This document shows positions 7,497 through 14,400 of a DNA stretch of 17,431 nt, in pieces. The stretch lies in NCBI GenBank assembly GCA_017457465.1, contig JAFTHJ010000093.1:1-17431 (forward strand), given 5' to 3'. The notes beneath the pieces were generated by a model. It saw only the letters and a list, made by a program, of their open reading frames with translations. It did not search any database and was not told the origin of the DNA. Position numbers and translations under genes: made by a program. Source of the stretch: Clostridia bacterium (GTDB taxonomy: Bacteria > Bacillota > Clostridia > Oscillospirales > CAG-272). Each line of letters begins with the position of its first letter. Position 1 is the first letter of the stretch.

Positions 7497-9362
7497 TCAC
7501 TTAAATTTCCTGTCATAAAGCAATGCCGCGATAAGGACAACGAAGCAGGAACCCGCGTTATGCACGAGTGCGCCCGTTGTGGGATTCAGAAGTCCGGCCA
7601 CAGACAGCACCACCGCCAGTATATTTATCAACATAGAGAGTGTTATGCTGAATTTAATGGTTTTCAGTGTTGCGACCGACAGCCGCTTCAGATACGGTAT
7701 AGTCGATATATCGTCATTCATAAGCGCGATATCCGCCGCCTCGACGGCAATATCGCTTCCCATACTGCCCATTGCCACGCCGACGTCGGCAATTTCAAGC
7801 GCTGGTGCGTCATTCACTCCGTCGCCTATCATACACACGGTATGTCCCTCGGCGCGAAGCGCCTCTATTCCGCTGACCTTATCCTCGGGCAAAAGCTCGG
7901 ACATAACCCTGCCGATTCCCGCCATTGAAGCAAAATATTCCGCCGTAAGTCTGTTATCTCCCGTGAGAAGCACCGTCTCGGTTCTCATCTTGCCAAGTCG
8001 GCTCACGACCTCACTCGCCTCGGGGCGTATAACATCCGAAAGAGCCAACACACCAATACAAACGCCGCCACGCGCAACAAGCACCGATGCCTTACCCTGT
8101 TCACGGAGAGCGAGAAGCGTCTTCTTCGAATCATCTCTCAATTCAACACCCATCTCCGCAAGATAGCTCTCGCTTCCGCAAATCACACTCTCACGGTCTA
8201 TTTCGGCACAAACTCCGCGTCCGACATTCATTTTAAAGCTCTCGCTCTCAAGAATCTCCGTCTCACGCTCCCGCGCAAATGTGACTATCGCCCGTCCGAG
8301 CGGATGCTCACTTTTCGCTTCGGCGGATGCCGCAAACGAAAGGAGCTTATCTTCACTTGTGTTTTCGTCAAAGGAAATAATATCGGACACCGCAAGTCTT
8401 CCGTGGGTAAGTGTTCCTGTTTTGTCAAACGCTATAACATCCACCTTGCCCATCTTCTCGAGCGCCTCGCCCGATTTGATAACAACTCCCCTCTTGGTCG
8501 CCTGACCGATAGCCGCCATAATAGCGGTCGGAGTAGCAAGTACAAGAGCGCAAGGGCAAAAGACTACGAGAACGGTAACGGCACGTCTTATATCGCGTGT
8601 AACTATCAAAGTAACAATTGCCACAAGAAGCGCCGCGGGGACGAGCCAGCTCGCCGCCTTATCCGCCACACGCGCCATCGGAGCTTTTTTGCCCTCCGCC
8701 TCGCGCACCATACGGATAAGCCTTTGCAGAGAGCTGTCCTCTCCAACTCCCGTTGCCCTGATATCTATAGCTCCGAATCGGTTGACAGTGCCGCAATAGA
8801 CCTCGTCGCCCACCGTCTTATCCACAGGCATAGACTCACCCGTCATAACCGATTGGTCGACCGATGTCTCTCCGCTCACTATCACGCCGTCAACAGGAAT
8901 AGTCTCACCCGGAAGTATACGCAGAATATCGCCTCGGCGTATCTCCTCCGCCGCGACTGTTTCCTCTCCGCCCTCCGATATACGCCTACCCTGTGTGGGC
9001 GCTAGGGATATGAGCTTATGAAGTCCTTTCTTTGCTCGGTCGGTGGTCAGCTCCTCGAGTATCTCTCCGAGCGCCATAATAAACGCAACCTCACCCGCCG
9101 CGAAGAGGTCTCCGATAGCGATAGCCGCTATCATCGCCACGCTGATAAGCAACGCTGACGATATTTTACTTATTCCTCGATTTTTTATAAGCTTTCGTAC
9201 CGCGCTATACAGCAAGGGCAAACCGCTCACAATAACACTCACCCAAGCGAGGTCTATCGGCAGCACTATCCCAAATCTCGGCAGAGCGAAGCTCAAAACC
9301 AAAAAAACACCGCTGACTATAGTCATAGGTACTTTTTCTAAAAACTCAATTATTCTCTCCAT
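7497..9362 (-). CDS. P1B-type heavy-metal-translocating ATPase without an N-terminal metal-binding domain
   Basis: This 621-residue ATP-driven metal pump of the cytoplasmic membrane carries all P-type hallmarks: TGES (174-177) in the actuator domain, CPC (269-271) in the metal-path helix, DKTGTLT (313-319, Asp313 phosphorylated), SEHPLG (351-356) in the nucleotide-binding domain, and GDGVND (513-518). No CxxC heavy-metal-associated domain precedes the first helices. The last membrane helix contains HNAGS (601-605), rather than the Asp typical of the Zn/Cd ZntA group or the MxxSS typical of the Cu CopA group. It recalls the HN-type motif I remember for mycobacterial CtpC-like pumps (Mn/Zn), which would fit the neighbouring mntP. 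The start has GGAGG just upstream. The gene is divergent from a TetR-family regulator with 165 bp between starts. The ion specificity is inferred only. Confidence 0.92.
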   Translation of the reverse strand: MERIIEFLEKVPMTIVSGVFLVLSFALPRFGIVLPIDLAWVSVIVSGLPLLYSAVRKLIKNRGISKISSALLISVAMIAAIAIGDLFAAGEVAFIMALGEILEELTTDRAKKGLHKLISLAPTQGRRISEGGEETVAAEEIRRGDILRILPGETIPVDGVIVSGETSVDQSVMTGESMPVDKTVGDEVYCGTVNRFGAIDIRATGVGEDSSLQRLIRMVREAEGKKAPMARVADKAASWLVPAALLVAIVTLIVTRDIRRAVTVLVVFCPCALVLATPTAIMAAIGQATKRGVVIKSGEALEKMGKVDVIAFDKTGTLTHGRLAVSDIISFDENTSEDKLLSFAASAEAKSEHPLGRAIVTFARERETEILESESFKMNVGRGVCAEIDRESVICGSESYLAEMGVELRDDSKKTLLALREQGKASVLVARGGVCIGVLALSDVIRPEASEVVSRLGKMRTETVLLTGDNRLTAEYFASMAGIGRVMSELLPEDKVSGIEALRAEGHTVCMIGDGVNDAPALEIADVGVAMGSMGSDIAVEAADIALMNDDISTIPYLKRLSVATLKTIKFSITLSMLINILAVVLSVAGLLNPTTGALVHNAGSCFVVLIAALLYDRKFK

Positions 9363-9377
9363 TTTTTCCTCCGCATA

Positions 9378-9405
9378 TTGACATATTTTTAAATTTCGAT
9401 ATAAT
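9378..9405 (+). promoter_or_regulatory. Sigma-A promoter of the TetR-family gene
   Basis: TTGACA (9378-9383) and a consensus TATAAT (9400-9405) have a 16 bp spacer. The stretch 9372-9383 matches 10111-10122 at the mntP promoter in 11 of 12 bases. The leader to the start at 9528 is about 115 nt, in which I see no clear structure. A weak minus-strand TTAACA (9416-9411) could serve the divergent ATPase gene, but its -10 is poor. Confidence 0.7.
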
Positions 9406-9527
9406 ATATATGTTAATGAACACTTTGTACGGTAATAGTATATATCTTAAAGGCAAGAAATTCAACATCCATTTGAAAGAGAATGTACGATACCGAACAT
9501 TTCAGAAAAAATGTATGGGAGAAAAAT

Positions 9528-10091
9528 ATGGACAGACGGCAAAGAAAAACGAGAGAGGCGATATTCGGCGCGTTCACGCGTCTGCTCGGTAAGCGCCCCT
9601 ATCACCAGATAACAGTTCAGGATATAATTGATGAGGCGGACATCGGCAGAGCCACCTTTTACGCGCATTTTGAAACCAAGGATTATCTTCTCAAGGAGCT
9701 GTGCGACGAGCTTTTCGGACATATTGTCGACACAGCTATGGGACTTCCCCACTCTCATTTTCATTACGACTGCAAAATGGCATCCGATTCGGTATTTCTC
9801 CATCTGCTCCGCCATCTTCAGGAAAACGACCTGAACATTCTCTCGCTTCTCTCCTCGCAGAACAATGAAATTTTTCTTCAATATTTTAAAATAAACCTCA
9901 AAAAGCTGATACATTCCCAGTTTGCCGAGCAAGGAAAGCTGAAGGAGCGCGGACTCCCCGAGGATTATCTCGTAAATCATATCTCATCATCCTTTGTTGA
10001 AACGGTGAGCTGGTGGATACGCCGCGGAATGAAGGAAAGTCCCGAGGAACTTTCGAAATATTTCGAGGGCGTTATGACGACTGTTATATAA
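9528..10091 (+). CDS. TetR/AcrR-family transcriptional regulator
   Basis: This is a 187-residue repressor-type protein. The N-terminal DNA-binding domain reads RRQRKTREAIFGAFTRLL, then ITVQDIIDEADIGRATFYAHF, the canonical TetR helix-turn-helix, followed by KDYLLKELCDELF. The C-terminal ligand and dimer domain is all-helical, ending with SFVETVSWWIRRGM as in the TetR_C_7-like group. The start is taken as ATG 9528 because family members begin about here. An in-frame ATG at 9483 would add 15 residues and cannot be excluded. The stretch PHSHFHYDC (about 69-77), rich in His with one Cys, follows the DNA-binding domain and could bind a metal, which would suit the flanking metal exporters. The gene is divergent from the ATPase and followed by mntP, so both may be targets. 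Confidence 0.88.
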   Translation: MDRRQRKTREAIFGAFTRLLGKRPYHQITVQDIIDEADIGRATFYAHFETKDYLLKELCDELFGHIVDTAMGLPHSHFHYDCKMASDSVFLHLLRHLQENDLNILSLLSSQNNEIFLQYFKINLKKLIHSQFAEQGKLKERGLPEDYLVNHISSSFVETVSWWIRRGMKESPEELSKYFEGVMTTVI

Positions 10092-10116
10092 ATAAGGAGA
10101 ATATCTTCGGCGTATA

Positions 10117-10145
10117 TTGACACGGAGCAAGAAAAGTAATATAAT
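10117..10145 (+). promoter_or_regulatory. Sigma-A promoter of mntP
   Basis: Consensus TTGACA (10117-10122) and TATAAT (10140-10145) are 17 bp apart. Transcription would start near 10152, leaving a leader of about 18 nt. That is too short for a yybP-ykoY manganese riboswitch, so control is more likely by a repressor. The 12-mer at 10111-10122 is nearly the same as at the TetR promoter. Confidence 0.8.
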
Positions 10146-10169
10146 GAGCGGAAATTAAGGAGATATAAA

Positions 10170-10754
10170 ATGGCACTCAATTTTTCATTCTTTTTCACAA
10201 GTATTCTTCTCGGCGTAGGTCTTGCAATGGATGCTTTCTCGGTATCCCTCGCGAACGGACTCGGAGAGCCGAATATGAAGAAGCGCAAGATGTGCGGCGT
10301 GGCGGGTATTTTCGCCGCTTTTCAGTTTGTTATGCCAATGACAGGCTGGATATGTGTATCAACCATAGCGCAATATTTTAAAATGTTCCAAAAATTAATC
10401 CCGTGGATAGCACTCGCGCTCCTCGGTTTTATCGGAGGAAAGATGCTCTACGAGGGCATAAAAAACAAGGACTCCGAGGAGGAGAAACCCGCAGTCGGCT
10501 TTGCCGCTCTGCTGCTTCAGGGAATCGCGACCTCTATCGACGCCCTCTCGGTCGGATTTACTATCTCGGAGCACAACCTGCTCGAGGCTCTGCTCTCCTG
10601 TGCGCTCATAGGCGTTGTCACCTTCTTTATCTGCCTTTCGGGAATAGCTATCGGCAGAAAGGCGGGAACCAAACTCGCGGGTGGTGCGGGAATCCTCGGC
10701 GGCGCTATACTTATATTCATCGGACTTGAAATATTTATCACAAGCTGGTTTTAA
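10170..10754 (+). CDS. mntP: Manganese efflux pump MntP
   Basis: This 194-residue integral membrane protein has six predicted helices, arranged as two homologous halves as is usual for the MntP/DUF204 family. Each half carries a conserved acidic membrane motif: AMDAFSVSLANG (Asp21) and ATSIDALSVGF (Asp124). The family exports Mn(II) from the cytoplasm and protects against manganese excess. The cytosolic loop around residues 98-107 is charged (KNKDSEEEK). ATG 10170 follows AAGGAG. The gene has its own promoter 79 bp after the TetR-family stop and ends in a terminator, so it may be transcribed alone. The length is typical. Family assignment is secure from motifs; regulation by the neighbouring TetR protein is inferred. 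Confidence 0.94.
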   Translation: MALNFSFFFTSILLGVGLAMDAFSVSLANGLGEPNMKKRKMCGVAGIFAAFQFVMPMTGWICVSTIAQYFKMFQKLIPWIALALLGFIGGKMLYEGIKNKDSEEEKPAVGFAALLLQGIATSIDALSVGFTISEHNLLEALLSCALIGVVTFFICLSGIAIGRKAGTKLAGGAGILGGAILIFIGLEIFITSWF

Positions 10755-10793
10755 CAGCCGTATAAGAATCGCGAAAAAGTCTCAAACATACAG

Positions 10794-10830
10794 AAAAGAC
10801 AGACAAGCTTCGGGCTTATCTGTCTTTTTT
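10794..10830. terminator. Bidirectional terminator between mntP and the minus-strand operon
   Basis: A long stem, AAAAGACAGA-C-AAGC (10794-10808) with GCTT-A-TCTGTCTTTT (10814-10828), has one C/A mismatch and a TTCGG loop. It has an A run on the left and a T run on the right. It lies between two convergent genes and can serve both. Confidence 0.9.
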
Positions 10831-10835
10831 CTATA

Positions 10836-11369
10836 TTATTTTATTCTGAATTTCCGTCGGAGCTTAAAGACATACAGCGATATAAGTCTTGTCAGAGCTA
10901 TATCGAAGATGACAAAGGTTCCGTTTGCGAGGAGGAAGAATACCGCCCATATCACGGTGATTATATCCGCTTCGATAAAGAGGAGCCATCTCGCCACAAA
11001 CATAAGAATAACAAGCGCGAGATTGAATACCGCCTCCTTGATTACCCATTGCCATACCCTGCTACTCAATCTCTCTATTTTCTCCTTGAGTATCGGATAG
11101 AACCCGAAGAAAAGCAGATACATTGCCGCGGGAAATTTATTCGGCAGAAGCACAGTCGAAAGCACTCCCGTGACGGCATAGACCGCCCAAGGCGCCGCTC
11201 CGCCGTACTCTATTACGGTAAATATTACGAACAGAGAGGCGATAACCGCCATTGAGATGTCAAGCACCTCTATGAGTGAGCCGAGATAGAGCGTCACCAC
11301 GCCGAGTGCGCTCATCATAGCGCATATCGTCAGCTTACGCGTCTTCTCGCTTCTTTCGTTAAGATTCAT
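10836..11369 (-). CDS. Small membrane protein, resembles ECF-transporter S components
   Basis: This 177-residue protein has about five or six hydrophobic segments. It opens with a charged stretch and TRKLTICAMMSALGVVTLYL, the kind of start seen in substrate-binding (S) subunits of energy-coupling-factor vitamin transporters. After a first helix comes GSLIEVLDISMAVIASLFVI, then GGAAPWAVYAVTGVLSTVLL and LLFFGFYPILKEKIERL. No ECF ATPase or T subunit is encoded nearby, but S components often share these from elsewhere in the genome. The substrate is unknown. The start at 11369 has GAGGGAAGG upstream and follows the J-domain gene by 12 nt, so it is the last gene of that operon. A plain membrane protein of unknown function is the alternative. 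Confidence 0.6.
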   Translation of the reverse strand: MNLNERSEKTRKLTICAMMSALGVVTLYLGSLIEVLDISMAVIASLFVIFTVIEYGGAAPWAVYAVTGVLSTVLLPNKFPAAMYLLFFGFYPILKEKIERLSSRVWQWVIKEAVFNLALVILMFVARWLLFIEADIITVIWAVFFLLANGTFVIFDIALTRLISLYVFKLRRKFRIK

Positions 11370-11381
11370 AGCCTTCCCTCA

Positions 11382-11996
11382 TTAACAGCAGGAGATAAGG
11401 TCTCCGCCGCAGCATTCGCAGCAACAGTCCGCGCAAAGCAGTCCCGAGCATACGTCGCAGCCCGAGCAGCCTCCCGCCGAGGTGTTATACCCTCTGCCGT
11501 AGCCGTTCGCGCGTTTGGCGAGCTCCTGCTGTGCCGCGTAATATTCCTGATTATATGGGTCCATCGAACACGCGATATCGAAATATCTCTGCGCGTCAAC
11601 ATAGTGTCCGCGCCTTACGCAGATATATCCGCGAAGGAAGTTCCACTCGGCATCTCTGTTCTCCTGGGGAACCTCGTTCAGTATTCTGTCTGCCTCGGCG
11701 TAATGACCGCTGTTTATCATTCTTCTTATCTGCGAGTATTTTGGGTTGCCCGTCGAGGATTCGTTTCTCGCGTATCCGCCCGAGGCTCCCGACGAAGACG
11801 CTCCCGCCGCGCGCATTTTCTGAATCTCCTCATACGCCGCGTTTATCTCCTTCATCTTCTCACTCGCAAGGTCGGCAAGGTCGCTGTCGCGGTATTTATC
11901 GGGGTGATATTTACGCGCCAGATCTCTATATGCTTTTTTTATTTCTTCGTCTGTGGCGTTTGATGAAACGCCCAGAACCTTATACGGATCATTCAT
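11382..11996 (-). CDS. J-domain protein with TPR-like repeats and an 11-cysteine C-terminal tail
   Basis: This 204-residue protein has three parts. Residues 1-62 form a complete J domain (DPYKVLGVSSNATDEEIKKA, with the essential HPD at 31-33), the module that stimulates Hsp70/DnaK ATPase. A Ser/Gly/Ala linker follows. Residues of about 87-150 form a pair of TPR-like helical hairpins (SGHYAEADRIL and RRGHYVDAQRYFDIACSMDP) that could hold a client. The tail from 177 has 11 cysteines in 28 residues (177, 180, 183, 188, 191-193, 195, 196, 203, 204), unlike the four CxxCxGxG repeats of DnaJ. It may bind metal or an iron-sulfur cluster. The start overlaps the upstream DUF5685-like gene by 8 nt (ATGAATGA), so translation is coupled. 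It is a specialised co-chaperone, not housekeeping DnaJ. The client is unknown. Confidence 0.85.
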   Translation of the reverse strand: MNDPYKVLGVSSNATDEEIKKAYRDLARKYHPDKYRDSDLADLASEKMKEINAAYEEIQKMRAAGASSSGASGGYARNESSTGNPKYSQIRRMINSGHYAEADRILNEVPQENRDAEWNFLRGYICVRRGHYVDAQRYFDIACSMDPYNQEYYAAQQELAKRANGYGRGYNTSAGGCSGCDVCSGLLCADCCCECCGGDLISCC

Positions 11997-12915
11997 CTGT
12001 ATTCAAATTGTCCTTTCTGCGGCAATTTTTGTCTTTTTTATCTTTTTTCTCCCTGTCTGCCTCACCCGCGAGAACAGCGTCCACCGCGCGTGGCATACCG
12101 AGATAAAATACGTTATATACTATGCTCTCAAGATTTTTGTTATCCCCGAAGTCAATAAGGTCAAACGCCGCCTCGGCATCGCACAGCTCGTTCTTCAGGG
12201 CATCTGCTATAAGCGTACGCTCACGCTCGTCAAGCTCCGAGCCGTACATCAGGGCAAAGGGATTGTATCTTTTCTTTTCAATATCCTGCGCGAGGTCGTC
12301 GAGCGCGTCCGTGACGTATATCCATCTTCCAACGTGATATCCGATATTGTGCGCTATGCGCCTCTCGCTTCCCTCAAAGCCAAACTCAACTATCCCTGCC
12401 AGAAGCTCACCGAATATGTCCGCGGGGATATCCACACTCGCCTCTTGCGAGGACTCAAACTCGGCAAGTCTCGTAAGCTTCTCCGCGATAAGCGCGTCAA
12501 GCTCCGCCTTGTCTCCCTTTTTCAGAGCCTTCCGTCTCATTCTCTTGACGGCAGGTCTGGCGAAAATAGCCGCCGCTCTCTTCGCTCCCCTCTCGTCCGA
12601 GATATCATCGTTAAGCTTATGATAGGTAAGCAATGCCGCCGCATATGCGCAATAGTCAAGCTCACGGTTTCGCTCCATCATTTTTCTTTTGCGGAGCGGA
12701 TGCGCGATACAACGCCGCCTTGAGAAGCTTACATCCTCTCCCGAGAGCGAAAGTCGAAGCAGAGCCAGAAAAGCAAAATCATAGCTGAGCGTCATTCTTG
12801 AGCATTGCCCCGTACATTTTCCCATAGCGCGGCAAAGACCGCAATAGGCTCCCCTGTAATATTCATAGTCGGCAACCTTCAGCTCGGGGGTATAGGTTTT
12901 CACATATCCGAACAT
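11989..12915 (-). CDS. DUF5685-like helical protein with cysteine cluster and Asp-rich motifs
   Basis: This 308-residue soluble, largely helical protein I recognise, with moderate confidence, as DUF5685-like. No function is established that I know of. Near the N-terminus is a cysteine cluster (25, 28, 34, 38; CGLCRAMGKCTGQC), with Cys69 followed by His72 and a further Cys89. Two acidic motifs stand out: DDISD at 103-107 and DALDDLAQD at 203-211. The second is followed by IEKKRYNPF, which in order and spacing recalls the second Asp motif of squalene/phytoene synthases. This may be shared isoprenoid-synthase-like fold rather than shared chemistry. The C-terminus is a charged tail rich in Lys, Asp and Glu. 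GGAGG precedes ATG 12915. The gene heads the three-gene unit with the J-domain and membrane-protein genes. Confidence 0.7.
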   Translation of the reverse strand: MFGYVKTYTPELKVADYEYYRGAYCGLCRAMGKCTGQCSRMTLSYDFAFLALLRLSLSGEDVSFSRRRCIAHPLRKRKMMERNRELDYCAYAAALLTYHKLNDDISDERGAKRAAAIFARPAVKRMRRKALKKGDKAELDALIAEKLTRLAEFESSQEASVDIPADIFGELLAGIVEFGFEGSERRIAHNIGYHVGRWIYVTDALDDLAQDIEKKRYNPFALMYGSELDERERTLIADALKNELCDAEAAFDLIDFGDNKNLESIVYNVFYLGMPRAVDAVLAGEADREKKDKKDKNCRRKDNLNTDE

Positions 12916-12980
12916 TCAAGCCTCCAAGGTCAAAAATCTCTTGTTTAATGAAAATCTCTCTTTATATAATAACTCATTTA

Positions 12981-13009
12981 TTATTAGCAATACAACACTT
13001 ATTTGTAAA
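12981..13009 (-). promoter_or_regulatory. Possible promoter of the DUF5685/J-domain operon
   Basis: On the minus strand TTTACA (13009-13004) and TAATAA (12986-12981) are 17 bp apart, 66 bp upstream of the start, in an AT-rich 100 bp gap. The -10 match is only partial, and readthrough from the flavin reductase gene is also possible because I see no terminator between them. Confidence 0.45.
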
Positions 13010-13015
13010 CAATTT

Positions 13016-13606
13016 TCATTTTCCCGACTTTTTGGTGTGATTTTTCTTCTTTTTAGCGGCAGAAAATCCGAAATAGCCTATCTTTTTGCCAAGCTCGAAG
13101 TATTCTCCGTGCGCGAACGCCGCAAGTCCCGCCCGCTCGAGGTGTAGCTTTCCGCTGTTATCGACGAGCGCCTCATCGACGTCAACCGCCACAATATCCG
13201 CGAGGAACATATGGTGTGAGCCAAGCTCGACGATATCGGTCACACGGCATTCAAGCGAGAGCGGCGCCTCCGCGATAACAGGACAGGCAACCCCACTTGC
13301 CTCCTCCTTTGTGAGTCCGCATTTAGCGAACTTATCAACCTTCGCTCCCGTATAGATGCCGCAGTAATCCGCCGCCTTTATCAGCTCCGCCGTCGTGAGA
13401 TTTATAACAAACTCCCCGCGCTCCTTTATTATATTGTAGGAGTGGCGGCTCGGTCTGACCGATATATATGTCTTTGGCGGAACGGTATTGACTATTCCCG
13501 TCCACGCCACCGTGATTATATTCGAGCGCTCCATATCTCCGCAGCTCACCATAACGGGCGGAACAGGCGCCACAAGCGCACCTCCGCGCCACTTTATCTT
13601 GCTCAT
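13016..13606 (-). CDS. Flavin reductase-like (flavoredoxin-type) FMN-binding protein
   Basis: This 196-residue cytoplasmic protein belongs to the flavin reductase-like split-barrel family. Residues of about 10-75 show the family pattern: PVPPVMVSCGD, then NIITVAWTGIVNTVPPKTYI, then VRPSRHSYNIIKERGEFVIN, which forms the FMN site. Later ADYCGIYTGAKVDKFAKCGL and EAPLSLECRVTDIVELGSHH match the second half. Such proteins bind FMN and pass electrons between NAD(P)H, ferredoxin-like partners or oxygen in anaerobes; the exact partner is unknown. The C-terminal 20 residues are very basic (SAAKKKKNHTKKSGK), an unusual tail that might contact nucleic acid or be disordered. It lies 3 nt after the tcdA stop in the same operon. 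The stop is TGA. Confidence 0.88.
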   Translation of the reverse strand: MSKIKWRGGALVAPVPPVMVSCGDMERSNIITVAWTGIVNTVPPKTYISVRPSRHSYNIIKERGEFVINLTTAELIKAADYCGIYTGAKVDKFAKCGLTKEEASGVACPVIAEAPLSLECRVTDIVELGSHHMFLADIVAVDVDEALVDNSGKLHLERAGLAAFAHGEYFELGKKIGYFGFSAAKKKKNHTKKSGK

Positions 13607-13609
13607 AAA

Positions 13610-14317
13610 TTATCTCCTGTTCTCTGTAATATCCCGAATGACCTCACCCGCGGCTATAAATCCCGCGACGGGAGGAACGAAAGAGATACTCGCTGGGGGA
13701 ATCTTACCGCCCTCCGCGCCCTCGGGACGGACAGGTCTGTGCGGCTCCTCCTTTGAATATACTACCTTTATATGAGAAATTCCTCTTGCCTTAAGCTCTC
13801 TGCGCATAACTCTCGCCAGAGGGCAGACCGAGGTCTTTGAAATGTCGGTCACCTCGAACGCCGTGGCGTCAAGCTTGTTTCCCGTTCCCATACAGCTTAT
13901 CACGGGAACTCCCGCCGCCGCCGCTCTCGCGGCTATTTCTATCTTCGCCGTGACGGTATCGATAGCGTCAATTATATAATCGTACTGTGAAAAATCAAGC
14001 TCGGTATCAGGCATAAAGAATATCGGCAGAGCTCTCGCCGATATCTCGGGGTTTATATAGCGGAGCCGCTCTGCCACGACCTCCGCCTTGAGTCTGCCGA
14101 TAGTTGACTCAAGTGCGCAGAGCTGACGGTTGATATTCGTTATGTTTACGGTGTCATTGTCTATTATATCAATAGCGCCGACACCTCCGCGAGCCAGTGC
14201 CTCCGCCGCGCCGCAGCCAACTCCGCCCGCGCCGAAAAGCGCCACGCGAGAGTTTGCGAGTCGCTCGAGTGCCGACTCTCCCAAAAGCATTTTTTCTCTG
14301 TCAAATCTGCCGACCAT
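13610..14317 (-). CDS. tcdA: tRNA threonylcarbamoyladenosine dehydratase (TcdA/CsdL, ThiF-E1 family)
   Basis: This 235-residue ATP-dependent enzyme of the ubiquitin-E1/ThiF superfamily cyclises the t6A base at position 37 of ANN-decoding tRNAs to ct6A. The start of the protein (RFDREKMLLGESALERLANS) matches TcdA. It has the nucleotide-binding GAGGVG (29-34), the acidic IDNDTVNITNINRQ (52-65) that binds ATP-Mg, DAIDTVTAK (117-125), and SCMGTGNKLD (141-150). The end of the catalytic domain reads KTSVCPLARVMRRELKARGI, also TcdA-like, and separates it from ThiF and MoeB, which have a Zn CxxC pair that I do not see. GGAGGG lies just before ATG 14317. It is followed by the flavin reductase gene with a 3 nt gap. 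No CsdE/SufE sulfur-transfer gene is nearby. Confidence 0.92.
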   Translation of the reverse strand: MVGRFDREKMLLGESALERLANSRVALFGAGGVGCGAAEALARGGVGAIDIIDNDTVNITNINRQLCALESTIGRLKAEVVAERLRYINPEISARALPIFFMPDTELDFSQYDYIIDAIDTVTAKIEIAARAAAAGVPVISCMGTGNKLDATAFEVTDISKTSVCPLARVMRRELKARGISHIKVVYSKEEPHRPVRPEGAEGGKIPPASISFVPPVAGFIAAGEVIRDITENRR

Positions 14318-14336
14318 AAGCCCTCCGTCAGAATTT

Positions 14337-14373
14337 ATGGGGCTGTTTCAACCTCAAACTTGAACAGCCCCAT
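14337..14373. other. Long hairpin between the GT87-like gene and tcdA
   Basis: ATGGGGCTGTT (14337-14347) pairs perfectly with AACAGCCCCAT (14363-14373). With one bulged T, CAA (14349-14351) can also pair with TTG (14360-14362), giving about 14 bp. No T run follows on either strand, so it is not a standard terminator. It may be an mRNA 3' stabiliser, a weak terminator or an operator. Confidence 0.6.
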
Positions 14374-14399
14374 ATTAAAATCAAGCAAAATATCGTCAA
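14372..14399 (-). promoter_or_regulatory. Possible promoter of tcdA-flavin reductase
   Basis: On the minus strand TTGACG (14399-14394) and TAATAT (14377-14372) have a 16 bp spacer, starting right at the stop of the GT87-like gene. Its -10 box touches the right arm of the hairpin at 14337-14373. The -10 match is only partial. Confidence 0.4.
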
Positions 14400-14400
14400 A

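Noticed and set aside
10092..10169. Manganese (yybP-ykoY) riboswitch before mntP
   Set aside because: The leader from the predicted start site is about 18 nt, too short for the riboswitch.
14337..14373. Ordinary Rho-independent terminator
   Set aside because: The stem is strong but no T run follows on either strand.
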